A DNA stretch of 64,000 nucleotides, from NCBI GenBank assembly GCA_026397395.1, contig JAPLUV010000015.1, forward strand, positions 1-64,000, written 5' to 3'. The stretch is from a candidate division SR1 bacterium (lineage in GTDB: Bacteria > Patescibacteriota > Gracilibacteria > Absconditabacterales > Absconditicoccaceae). Every line of letters begins with the position of its first letter. Within the stretch, counting starts at the first letter, position 1. The notes under the pieces were generated by a model that saw nothing but the letters and a program-made list of their open reading frames with translations, was not told the origin of the DNA and searched no databases. A program made the position numbers and the translations under genes. Positions 18,310 through 28,837 of this stretch are shown here, piece after piece.

Positions 18310-18750
18310 ATGGAGAAAAGAAACACAATCGTACCGGCCGTGATGCTGGTATTAAAAAAAAACAATCAAATTCTTTTGCTACAACGCAAGAATACTGGAT
18401 ACGGAGATGGAAAATATAATCTTATCTCTGGCCATGTAGAATTTGGAGAAAATTTTACTAATGCTATTATCAGAGAAGCTAAGGAAGAAGCCAACGTTAC
18501 ATTAAGTCATGATCAAGTAAAAGTAATCTACATACAGAATAAAATGGCTGATGATCATACTCATCAGAGAGTACATACCTATTTTTTGGCGACAGAATGG
18601 GAATGAGAAATAAAAAATATGGAAGCACATAACTGTGATGATCTCTCATGGTTTGCTATTGATCACTTACCAGAAAATATTTCTCCTTGCGTCAAAGCCG
18701 CAATAGAACATATTCAGCAGGGAAATTTTTATAGTGAATTTTGATTTTAG
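18310..18750 (+). CDS. Nudix hydrolase
   Basis: A 146-aa protein with a complete Nudix box near residues 41-63: GHVEFGENFTNAIIREAKEE then ANV (Gx5Ex7REUxEExGU with Ala in place of the last Gly). It hydrolyses a nucleoside diphosphate linked to another group. Two UGA-Gly codons lie in the C-terminal third (one in EWEGEIKN). Starts 24 bases after moxR, same strand, possibly cotranscribed. Substrate unknown. Confidence 0.88.
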
Positions 18751-18773
18751 CTTAACATATCTTTCTGTTGTAG

Positions 18774-18794
18774 GGAACGGTTTTAAACCGTTCC
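18774..18794. repeat. 21-base perfect palindrome
   Basis: GGAACGGTTT and AAACCGTTCC flank a single central T, between the convergent Nudix and GH26-like genes. It could be a bidirectional transcription stop or a protein site. Confidence 0.5.
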
Positions 18795-18804
18795 TTACGG
18801 AGCA

Positions 18805-20139
18805 TTACTTCTTTGTAGATTTCTGCATTTCCAATACTTTTCTCAAGATATCAGCAATTGCCGTTGCATCTTTTGCTGTAAATCTTTTGTATAATTTTTG
18901 GATTCATTGATCTTGTAAACTTTGGATAGCTGCGAGTTGCGCTGATGAAGATGATGTATTAGCCATTATTCCTTTGTATAAATCTTGTACGGGTTTCAGA
19001 TATTGAGAAGGGACGAAGAGTTTAGCCCCGCTGAGATTTACATATCTAATACCAAAGAGATTCAATAAATTACTAGAATTTTTTTCTATTTTTTCACCGG
19101 CATTGATGACATCCATGATGCCGTTGTAAAATTTATTGGATGCTAAATCGATCACCGATCGATCAAGTTCTCCAAGTGTTCGATTTTGTAATCCGTTCGT
19201 TAAATCGACATTGAAATAATTTGCTCAGAGAATTTTTGGCTCAGATTTGAGGAAATCGCGGAGTTGTAGAAGTCGAGTATTTTTGAGATCGTAGGTATTT
19301 TTGTAGACCTCTAATGATTTCTGGAAACTGTAAGCTCATTCATAGTTGACTGCTGTCGTTCCGACTTCATCGACAAAAATTGGTTTATTAAATGTTTTCA
19401 TTCTATCCAAGGTATTCCATCATTTCGCATTGACGATATCTCTTGGTGTGCCTCGTCGACGATTACTATTTCCTTTTCATCGATTGTAAAAGGTCACTCC
19501 CATCAGATCGACATATTTGTCACCAGGATAATAATCTTCAAATGTTGGGCATTTCAACTTCGCTTTGGCAGCTTGCGTACATTGGATAAAGGTCGCTGTC
19601 TGAGCTGGATTCCCATTTTTTGCTGGCAAATCTCGTGCGTTTAATGAAAAATCAAACAGAATATCTTGTTGGGTTAACCCGGCTTCTCTGGACAGATTTC
19701 GGACGTGGATTCGTGCTTTTTTGAAGGCCGTTGGTTTGCTACTTCGGGGATATCGTCATCCATTGAATTCATGCATGGTACGAAAAATTACTTTCACATC
19801 CCCGCTTTTGATGAGCGCAAAAAATTGTTTGTATTGTTTGTCAAAGAGCCCATCGGCTACTTGTTGCGCAGAGAAAGAATTTGGTGAAAGTGAAATATGA
19901 TAAATTCTATCTAGCCCTAATGTCGTAGGTATTTTTTTTATTGTATCGATTACCGCATCGCCGTAAGGATCAAAAATAAATGAGACAATAGGTAAACGAA
20001 TACTATATTCTTCTTCAATATTTTGGATATTTGAAATACTATTATCTCGAGACTTGAAGCCAAGCAAATATGCGTTGGTCTGTGCGCCTAAAAAAATAAT
20101 AAAAGACAAAAACGCTGTCGTAAAAAATATTTTTTTCAT
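18805..20139 (-). CDS. Secreted glycoside hydrolase, GH26 (beta-mannanase)-like
   Basis: A 444-aa protein with a signal peptide (MKKIFFTTAFLSFIIFLGAQ, cleavage after TNA is plausible). The acid/base region FRTMHEFNGG matches the GH26 HExNG signature, its final Gly being UGA (19756). A later KPIFVDEVGTT segment fits the nucleophile strand. It is predicted to cut beta-mannan or a related glucan outside the cell. The C-terminal 120 residues are helical and Ser-rich, with no carbohydrate-binding module that I recognise. Several UGA-Gly codons. Such a hydrolase could help a host-attached cell obtain or loosen surface polysaccharide. Confidence 0.72.
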
Positions 20140-20159
20140 AATTTTTGTTTAGAAATAAA

Positions 20160-20867
20160 TTATTCTTGTGTGACTACATTTACTTTTTTTTCGTAGTAAT
20201 CCAGTACTTTAGCTTGATATGCTTTGGGAATTTCATTGACGCTAGATCATTTATAGCTACCCGTAGCTCAGTTTTTATATAGTCTATAGAGATATTCGCC
20301 CATTTCATTATTTTTATTCTTGGATGCTGTTCGATGAAAGATATCTCCAAGCATTGTTGTCTCACTGACTTGCACAGAGAAATCATCTTTATCTATATAT
20401 ATGGTATCTACCAAGAGGCCCGCTTTGGGAATGATTTGAAATAATTTTTCTCCTAGCTGAATCAGGGTATACGGCAAATGATCTACCTTCATAACTTTTG
20501 GATAAATATTCATTGTTTTGGGAAGATCTTTTTTGGGTGTTGATTCATAGATCAATGGAATTCATTTATCTGGCATATCCGTTAATTTCTTCAACGGTTT
20601 CAGTGCTTTTGCGACAGCACGTACAAATAAGACAGAGTCTGTAACTTCAGCAGCCTCATTATTTTCTGTAGCTACGACAAAGGTGTCTTTGGATACTGTT
20701 GCATCCTGATCATATTGTCTATGATGAGCTGATACATCATTTGCTTCGATAGAATTTACTGCTATAGGGGTTGCAATAAGTAATCCAGCTAATGCTGCTT
20801 TCAATAATGTGTTTCCTCTAGATTCTCCTGTATTTTCTTTTTGTTTCAGCGAGTTACTTGCATTCAT
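20160..20867 (-). CDS. Exported protein of unknown function, 235 aa
   Basis: ATG 20867 to TAA 20160. The N-terminus carries a hydrophobic stretch LLKAALAGLLIATPIAVNSI after a polar 20-residue lead, then a cut-like region, so the protein is probably exported or anchored. The mature part has a beta-rich middle and a Lys-rich end. Three UGA-Gly codons. A catalytic motif is not visible. It is directly upstream of the GH26-like gene in the same direction (20 bases apart), so the two may act together outside the cell. Confidence 0.65.
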
Positions 20868-21024
20868 GGCAGCTGAAATACTATATAAATAATTCTTTAT
20901 ACCGCTTGTTTTAGAAAACCCAAACTTCTACACTTTGTTTGAAGTTTATGTGTCTAAAATCACCGGTATAGGTTCGACGTTTAAAAATTTTCAAAAAAGA
21001 CTTCAAATTTTTATTGCGTCTCAC

Positions 21025-21546
21025 CTATTTAACAAAGACATGATACACATTTACGAAGAAATAGCCAGCCATTATGAGACAGACGATAAACTTCACGAAG
21101 GTTCCAGCAAGAAAGCCGATGAAGGAGCCGACCGCAGAACGTAAGGCATGCTGATGATGACGACCAGCCAGTTTTTCTCCTGCGTAAGCCCCCAGAAAAG
21201 GTCCGATAATCAAACCAGCTACGCCAAAAGGTCATATCGTTATACCCAATATGGGCAAGATCATTGTTCAGATAATAAGTCCAATCGTACTTCCACGAAC
21301 ACCAGCTTTGGTTCCTCCAAATTTTTTGGTTCATCGGATAGGAACATAGTAATCCATTATGGTAATGCCGACAATCACAATGCCTCGTACGATGAAAAAT
21401 CACCAGCCGAATGGCTGTCCACTGGTAAAATGAAGCAACAGCAATCCCGCAAAGCCGATGATTGGCCCTGGAAGAACTGGCAATAATGAACCGAGAATTG
21501 CTAGAAAGATACAAATAGATCCGAGGAGGATGAGAAGAATATCCAT
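21025..21546 (-). CDS. DUF456-family membrane protein
   Basis: A 173-aa integral membrane protein. The sequence LLPVLPGPIIGFAGLLLLH near the N-terminus, GGTKAGVRGSTIGLIIG in the middle and GPFLGAYAGEKLAG followed by GSFIGFLAGTFVKF are all typical of DUF456. Four or five UGA-Gly codons, several in these Gly-rich helices. Function of the family is unknown. ATG 21546 gives the usual short N-terminus. Confidence 0.82.
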
Positions 21547-21641
21547 AGGAAGAAATTTTAAATTTTAAATTTTGAATTTTAAATTCATCATCATTGTTAT
21601 GGTTTGGGGAAAAGTTTGCAAGAAATTATTTGGAAGAAATC

Positions 21642-21674
21642 AAAAAGGCGCAGGATTACTGAGCCTCTTTTTTA
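21642..21674 (-). terminator. Terminator-like hairpin
   Basis: AAAAAGGC / GCCTCTTTTT stem with one bulge, 23 bases after the stop of the 87-aa gene and followed by T residues on the minus strand. Confidence 0.5.
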
Positions 21675-21696
21675 TACAAACAGTAGATTGCTACCG

Positions 21697-21960
21697 CTAC
21701 CTAAAGGTAGAATCTGGTACGTAAATTTTATCCATCCAGACACTAGCAAATGCTTTTTCTTCCGCATCACAGCTCACATCACACACATCAAACAATAGTT
21801 GGATGAGATTGATATACTGCTGCTTCTTAAATTCTTTGACAAGCGGAAGTTCAATGTTTTCTTCTGCTATGAGATCTAGAAGTATTTCATCTATAGCATA
21901 CTTACCTTTTAGCTTTTTCAAGAAAGCAAGGATTGTTTCTGTGATTTCGATTGAATACAT
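21697..21960 (-). CDS. Hypothetical protein, 87 aa
   Basis: ATG 21960 to TAG 21697. Small, acidic, helical (ITETILAFLKKLKGKYAIDE), with two cysteines in FDVCDVSCDAEEK. No UGA. No family recognised. It ends just before a terminator and appears monocistronic. Confidence 0.55.
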   Translation of the reverse strand: MYSIEITETILAFLKKLKGKYAIDEILLDLIAEENIELPLVKEFKKQQYINLIQLLFDVCDVSCDAEEKAFASVWMDKIYVPDSTFR

Positions 21961-22078
21961 AATGCGTTTTATTTAAATTTTTATTATAATATATATTTAC
22001 TAAGATAAGTCAATCTATTCTCTTTTTCTGCAAACTAAAAAAATTGCAAGAACTTATTTTGGATAGTTCACGTCTTAT

Positions 22079-22684
22079 TTATAACAGGAATGCAAGCTCA
22101 TCACAGATTCTGTTACTTCCTGAATGCGTGATAATATCATCGATACCGCCACTATTAGCCATACGAATAATATCTGCTACTGTGTTTAATTTATAGGATG
22201 CAAGAAATGAAATTGTCTGATAGGACAATCTATCAAAATTATGTCTCATAGAGATCATGTTGGGCACATATATGGGAAGTCCTTGATCGATTGATTTCAA
22301 TACTTTTGGAATATCAGATAGGGGGAACTTATCTCGTTCCAAGATTGGAGCTACTTTTTCCGATATGTCCTTAGTGACCTTACGCTCTTTTAGAAATTCT
22401 TTTGTTTTCTGATGAATGGATTCTCTGATAGTAGTCATTTTCTCCTTTGGCTCTTTCAACTCCTGATACATAGCAGAGATAATTTCTTGTCTGTACGCCT
22501 CATGAGCAGCAAGTATCGTTGGATACTTAGCAGAAGGCTTTGGTGCATAGGTATCTAAAGCATGTTGAAGATTTTCCTTGATAGTAGCAATCTGTTTTTG
22601 AAGTATAGCATAATTATGCACCATTACTTCTATTTCCTGTATGGCGACTTCTTCTGGAATATATCTTTTTTCTTGATCGTGCAT
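22079..22684 (-). CDS. Hypothetical protein, 201 aa, with an HhH/alpha-CTD-like C-terminus
   Basis: ATG 22684 to TAA 22079, no UGA. The first 120 residues are helical and charged. The last 50 (LSYQTISFLASYKLNTVADI, then GGIDDIITHSGSNRICDELA) resemble the two helix-hairpin-helix repeats of the RNA polymerase alpha C-terminal domain, although the DNA-contacting residues are not clearly kept. It might bind DNA or RNA polymerase. This is a weak similarity judged by eye. Confidence 0.5.
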   Translation of the reverse strand: MHDQEKRYIPEEVAIQEIEVMVHNYAILQKQIATIKENLQHALDTYAPKPSAKYPTILAAHEAYRQEIISAMYQELKEPKEKMTTIRESIHQKTKEFLKERKVTKDISEKVAPILERDKFPLSDIPKVLKSIDQGLPIYVPNMISMRHNFDRLSYQTISFLASYKLNTVADIIRMANSGGIDDIITHSGSNRICDELAFLL

Positions 22685-22849
22685 TTAGATCTCCAATAGC
22701 AGTAAATATCTTATGTTTGATATATTACTTTTTTATATGAATAAGTCAATACTATATATCTTTTTTTATTTTTGTCAATTTTGCGGCTTGGTATACCAAA
22801 AAAGTATTCCATTATATGGAAGAAGATATGTTTTATTAATGAATATATG

Positions 22850-24130
22850 TTACACTCCTGGAACAGGAAAGGATAAACTAAACTCTCTGACCTTATTTCT
22901 CAGTTCGGCTAGAGTTTCTTCGTTATCTTTGTTTTTGAAAGCCTGATCCATGAACTGGACTATGTGTTTTACCTCAGCTTCTTTCACTCCTCTCGTCGTC
23001 ATTGCTGGCAATCAGATGCGGAGTCCTGAGGGACGGAATGGTGGATTGGGATCATCTGGAATAGTAGATTTGGAGGTAGAGATTCCGATTTTGTCTAAGG
23101 TCTTTTCTGCAACGGATCCATCTAATTCCGTTCATGAAAAGTCGATGATAACCATATGATTTTCGGTGCCACCAGTAACTAGTTTATAGTTAAGAGTTAA
23201 GAGTTCTTTTGCTAATACTTGCGCATTCTTTAAGGATTGCTCTGCGTACGCTTTGAATGCTGGTGTTTGCGCTTCGTGCAAGGCTACGGCTATCGCTGCG
23301 ATGGTATTCATATGTGGTCCGCCTTGCATTCATGGGAAGACTGCTCTATCGATTCTGGTAGGAATATTTTCTATCGTGTCTTCTGGTTTCTTGAGCGGAT
23401 TGGAGACAATTCATTTACTTAAGATCAAAGCTCATCTTGGCCCGCGAAGTGATTTGTGTGTCGTCGTCATCATAATATGAAATCCATAATCCAATGGATT
23501 TTTTAATAATCCAGCTGCAATAAATCCGCCGATATGCGACACATCAGCAAATGCAATTGCGCCAACTTCGTTGGCGATAGCTACAAATTTTTCATAGTCT
23601 AATTCTCTGGGATATGCTGAAAATCAGGCAAGAATCATCTTGGGTTTGAACTCATGAGCCAATGTACGAACCTGATCGAAATCTATGGTGCCATCAGCTT
23701 TGGTTTTGTACCTTTGGAAGTTGAAAATCTTAGAAAAAAAGGTGACGGGCGCACCATGCGTGAGATGTCAGCCGTGTGTGAGATCCATTCAGAGAATACA
23801 GTCACCCGGATTTAATAAGGCAGAATAGATACATAGATTAGCTGCAGCTCCAGAAAGTGCCTGCACATTTGCATGATCAGCGTGGAAGATTTCCTTCGCT
23901 CTATCGATGGCAAGTTGCTCGATCACATCCGTATTGTCTTGACCACCATAATATCTTCTACCAGGAAATCCTTCGGAATATTTGTTTGCAAACACCGACG
24001 ATTGTGCTTCAAGCACTGCTGGTGATTGATAGTTTTCACTTGCGATAAGTTCCATTCCTTCTGATTGCCTTTTTTGCTCAGCGAGGATAGATGCATAAAT
24101 TTCTGGATCAATGGTTTCAATAAAAGACAT
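22850..24130 (-). CDS. glyA: Serine hydroxymethyltransferase
   Basis: A 426-aa PLP enzyme converting serine and tetrahydrofolate to glycine and methylene-THF. The PLP-lysine motif [13 protein letters not shown] is present near residue 230, with [13 protein letters not shown] and [14 protein letters not shown] at the N-terminus and [17 protein letters not shown] near the C-terminus. UGA-Gly codons occur at 23789 and several later positions. In a code-25 organism a glycine source matters more than usual because Gly also decodes UGA. Length and motifs are normal for the family. Confidence 0.93.
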
Positions 24131-24195
24131 CGGCGTTGTGGTTATGAAATAAATTGTTGTGATAGTATTTTTTTCTGCAAAAAGATAAAGGAATG

Positions 24196-25935
24196 TTAGA
24201 GAGTCATTTGTAATAATTCATCAATTATTATTTTCTCTGGAGAAAGTTTAGGAATTTTTGCCTGACCTCCGAGTTTGTTGTGTGTCTTTAACCAGGTATG
24301 GAATGTTCCTTCGGGTACGAAATGAATTATCGGAAGTTGAAGTAACATATCATGAGAACGTTTTGCTTCATAGTCGGCATTCACTTCTTTGAGATAGATA
24401 TCTATGTCTTTGGTGATATGTTCTTGATAGACATGATCAGGGCAGACTCATTCCAAAATCCGTTCGTGACGAGTAGGCTCCTCCGCCGAATCCGGTCAGA
24501 TGGTATAGTTTTTGAATTCGGTATGATATTTTTGATTTATTTTTTGTAGTGCAAAATTTACATGATCTTCCATGAGTTCTTCTCACTTGATATTGATGCA
24601 TTGTTTGGTTCTGCCAACAATGTGAAATCTATAGTCTTTATCTACGAAACTAATTACATCACCAAGGAGATAACGAAATAGTCCTGCATTCGTGGTAATG
24701 ACCAAAGCAAATTTCATGCCTGAGGAAATATCTTCTGGAGTAATCTCTCGCAATGGTTTCACTGGTGCCTCAGGTGCTGGTGTCCCATCGATAAAATTTT
24801 CTGAAGTGAAGGGAATAAATTCGTAAAAGATACCATGATTGACCAATAATTGGTAGGGCGCCTGCGCTTGATCATTAGCATAGTTTACAATATCTTGATA
24901 TCACAAATATCCTTCTGAAGCATTATATGCACCGATATGATCGATGCCTCGTTCATTGAAATACTTAACATAGGGTTTAGCGCTGACTCATCACCAGATA
25001 ACTAAATCTAGATTTTTGATAAAGGTTTGAAATTTTTTGGGATCTTTGGTTTGTAAGTAATGAAGCATTTCATCTACTCGGCTCGTCACTCCCATCATAA
25101 TTGTTTTTTCTTTGGGGCGAAGTTTCTGGATAAAAAGATCTCTTTTTTTGTATCGATTGGGTTCTAACAACACTTCCATATCATATTTATATTTTTTCTG
25201 CAGCAGATTACTTCTATCCAAAACTAGTAATGCTGAAACATCAGAAACAATACTTCCATCTGCAAATTCTTCTTGGATAGTCCCAATCAGTGGCCAAGCA
25301 TAACTAGAAAATATTTGTGTCGATGGATGTTTCATGACATAGGTAGCAAGCATATCAAGCCCTGCTTTACTTGTAGATTCTAAGGCTTCATCACTTACGG
25401 GAATATGCTTCTTTCTACTCGTTGTCCCTGCTGAGGCAGAAAATTTAGTAATCTTACCTGGTCGGATAATATCTTTTTCTGTTTTTGCTTTTTCTATCCA
25501 TGGTTTGAATTCCTCATAGGAGACTATAGGGACAATAGATGCAAACTCCGGATACCCATGTTCTCAGGTTTGGAGTCCATAGAACTTTGCAAATTCTGTA
25601 TGCCTTACTTCGTTCAAAATATCTTGCAATATATTTTTTTGGATGACGTGAGCTTGTTTAATATTTCTGAGAATATTTGGATAAACAAAGGTTTTGAGAT
25701 AGGAACAAAACATAAAATTAAATGTCTTGGATTCTAAGAGCATAGAGACTAATCCTCTCGTATAATATGCCATAGCATCCTCTGCCCCTACGTTTTCTTC
25801 ATAATTTATATTCTGGTATTTTTGGATAATTGCAGCAACTATTTTTTTTTGTTGCGAAGAAAAAGCTCCGCGTCTAAATATTCGCTTATATGCTTTTTTG
25901 AAAAATGATCTGATAGCTATCAATCGTCTATGCAT
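24196..25935 (-). CDS. GH3-family acyl-adenylating enzyme (copy 1)
   Basis: A 579-aa protein of the GH3 (auxin-responsive) superfamily, which adenylates a carboxylic acid and often conjugates it to an amine or amino acid. The ATP-binding motif [16 protein letters not shown] is near residue 170, followed by [22 protein letters not shown] and [18 protein letters not shown] codes the Gly in several of these. The start ATG 25935 overlaps the end of copy 2 by 8 bases, so the pair is translationally coupled. The N-terminal 60 residues (basic, [20 protein letters not shown]) are longer than in copy 2. Substrate unknown. Confidence 0.85.
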
Positions 25936-27526
25936 CAATTATTTTGAGAAGATCATCTAAAACACTTCTATCGTTAGATAGCTTTGGGACTTTGAATTGT
26001 CATCCCATTTTGTTATTGGACTTCAGTCGCGTATAAAATATGCCTGGAGCTGCTACATGAATTTTTGGCTCAGCCAATGCCTTGGTGATATGTCTTTCAT
26101 CGTAATATGCTGAGTTTACCTTGCCTAATTCTCCATCTAACACACTAAGAAAATGATGGATGTTTTCTGGTGGCCTTGTAAATTCTATAATTCGTTCATG
26201 ACCAAATTTACCATCACTCACATTCATTACAGGACCGACGGTATATTCTGTAGCAACTGCATTCGTTACTTTACATGCTTCGAATAGTGCTTTGTCCGTA
26301 TGTTCTACGGTTGTACGTTCTGAAGCGACATCAATATAATATTTTGTCCTTCCGGTAATTTTGATCTTTCGAGGATTGAGTGATGTGAATTCTATTACGT
26401 CACCGATGATATATCTTCGGAGCCCGCCATTTGTAGTGATCACTAATACATATTCTTTGCCTAACGTCACTTCATTTAATGTGTGCACTATAGGATTTGG
26501 CTTTCCATATTCTTCCATAGCAATAAATTCGTAGAAGATGCCATTATCGGTCAGGAGATACATGTTTGGATCTTCATTATCACTTTGTACTGCAAAAAAT
26601 CATTCTGATGCTGAATAGGTCTGATAGTATTTTACTTTGCTTGATGGAAGTATTTTTTCATATTGAGATTTATATAAATCGATAGACATTCCTCATCGAA
26701 GAAACACTTCAAAATTTGGTCGTACTTCCAAAATATTTTGCTTACCGGTGTATTTGAGTATTCTATGAAAAAAATCTAAACATCGAGAAGGTTGTCCGGT
26801 GATACTGGTAATATTTTCTTTGGATGTCTGGATGACCGTCTTGTGAATCTTTTGTTCTCGATCAGCGAGATAGGTAATTTTATTTGTTGGTCTTCTGAGG
26901 AGATCAGTAATCTTGGGCTGATTTCTCTGGAAAATAGCCGTCATATAGCCTACATTATTTTTGTTGGTGTAGGGATTTTTTTCCATAATTCATCCGATGA
27001 CGATAAATTTACCGCTGGATAATTTTGTCTTGGGATTGTTTTTGTAATATCGATTTAATAATTCTGTACTTGCTTTGATATGTGTCTCTTTCAAACTTTC
27101 TTTCGTGATAGGAATATATTTCTTGTTGTCTCAGGTTGTCCCCGACGACGTAGCAAACCGAGGAATTTTACCAGGGTAGGTTATATCTTTTTCTCCTCTT
27201 AGCATGTAATGAATCCATGGTTCAAAATCTTTGTAGGTAGCTAAGGGAATATTATTTTGGAAATCTTTGACACTGCTAATATCTTCAAATCCGTATTGTC
27301 TCCCAAAAACCGTATCTCTTGCCTGATCAATTAAATGGAACAGAATGGTTTGTTGGTGCTTGTAGGCTTGTTTGGTTGGCTTCCTAATTTTGAGATAGGT
27401 TTTGATTCACGTATGGCAAATCGCATCTACTACTACGTTATTGAACATCGTATCAACGACTGGATTATGAAACATATAGTCGATGACTATCATAGGCATA
27501 TGAAATAAGTCTTTTGGTAAACTCAT
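25928..27526 (-). CDS. GH3-family acyl-adenylating enzyme (copy 2)
   Basis: A 532-aa paralogue of the neighbouring gene. The P-loop-like motif is SSGTTGDNKKYIPIT, with the last Gly encoded by UGA; later motifs are YSASEGFFAVQ, GLRRYIIGDVIEF and ITGRTKYYIDV. The N-terminus is MSLPKDLFHMPMIVIDYMFH. ATG 27526 is the only good start. No carrier protein gene or other biosynthetic gene is adjacent. The two copies differ enough that they probably handle different acids. Confidence 0.85.
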
Positions 27527-27619
27527 GTATAAAACAAAGAGGAATAAATCTGAAATATAACTATAAAAAAAAGTGCATCCTTTTCAAGCTGGGCTTTTGG
27601 CGAAACATAATGATATCTC

Positions 27620-28645
27620 CTACGCTACGAAATTTACCCTGATATATCAGCTTGTAGGATCTACGCTCATATGTGGCTGTAATTTTTGAATAGCTTCGTC
27701 TTTTTTCAATATCTGATCCAAAAATGTCTCTGGAGTTCATATCGTTACTTTTAATTGAATAATTCCGTATTCCAATTGTTCTTTAGTGGAAACGATCGTA
27801 ATATCTTTGTACTTAGCGATACGATCCAAAAATTGTTTTTCTTTGGCTAATAATTTTTCTGTCAGCACGAATCTTTTGTCTCTATTAGTTTCTGATTCTG
27901 CTCGAACGTGGAGCTTTTCATTACGATCTCTAAATGCTGCTAATTCCCAATCATCTTTGTCATACTTTTCTTTGATCTGGAACATTTTTTCTCCATCTTG
28001 GACAATGATATCTTTTTCTGAAAAAGTTGTTTTCTGTTCTTGGCCTTTGAATCGAGTATCCATCTCGCCAATCTTTTGGATAATATCGTGATCGATGGAT
28101 TGCATCATTGCCTTTGATCTTCATTCTTTGGTCTCATATGTTCTCCACTCAAATTTTGCTCTCGTATCCAAATGTGCTGGATCATCTTGATGCATATAGG
28201 CTTCTCGCTCCATAGGTGCATTATCTACTTTGTAATTTTGTGCATATAGTTTCCCATATTTTTTTCTTTGACCTGTTGGTTCCTTCATTGTACGTCTCTT
28301 TTCTATCCCCATCTTGATGAAGCCAATCCACTCGCCTATTCATTTCAATGAACAAAGATCTCTGTATTGTAAGACGTGATTTGCTTCGTGGATAGCTGTT
28401 GGTTTGGCATATTTTAATTTTCTCAGAGCAATAAATGGTCAGAAGCCGATAGCATTAAAAGGGATTCCTCCATTGAGTTTGGATCGAATATTCATAGCTC
28501 GTTCTAATTTTTTGACCTTGATGCCATATTTTTCTTCCAATATTTCTAAGAGAAGATGTTCTTCTTGCAAGGCATTGGCAATATTTTCTTGGTTTGCACT
28601 ACTCTTTGTCTGCAGTGTAGCTGCAGCATTGTCTGCTTCTTGCAT
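27620..28645 (-). CDS. Putative zinc metallopeptidase (HExxH), 341 aa
   Basis: A code-25 frame from ATG 28645 to TAG 27620 with six UGA-Gly codons. Near residue 85 the stretch TAIHEANHVLQYRD contains HEANH, a HExxH zinc motif, and about 60 residues later APMEREAYMHQDD could give the third ligand, an arrangement like Q-containing HExxH...ExxA peptidases. The rest is charged and helical. A good promoter precedes it (28705-28733) and a GGAGAAAA ribosome site lies 11 bases from the ATG. The peptidase call rests on short motifs only. Confidence 0.55.
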
Positions 28646-28704
28646 TCATAATATTTTCTCCGATTGCTTCATTCTTAACTGATAGGGAAAAGTAAACTAT
28701 ACTC

Positions 28705-28733
28705 ATTATACTCCAATTTTCCTCTTTTTGCAA
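28705..28733 (-). promoter_or_regulatory. Sigma70-type promoter for the HExxH gene
   Basis: On the minus strand TTGCAA, 17 bases, TATAAT, ending 60 bases before ATG 28645. It lies in the divergent region shared with pheT. Confidence 0.7.
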
Positions 28734-28837
28734 ATAGATGTGAAGATCAAAAAATGAAGAATTTTGCTTCTTGCGGTTGCTTTTTTGTCTGATTTTGCTA
28801 TGTTGGGCTGGTCTATTTTTATTATTTTTTGGAAGGA

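Noticed and set aside
21029-21514. 161-aa minus-strand ORF
   Set aside because: Shadow frame of the DUF456 gene, with an unlikely Cys/Trp/Arg-rich composition.
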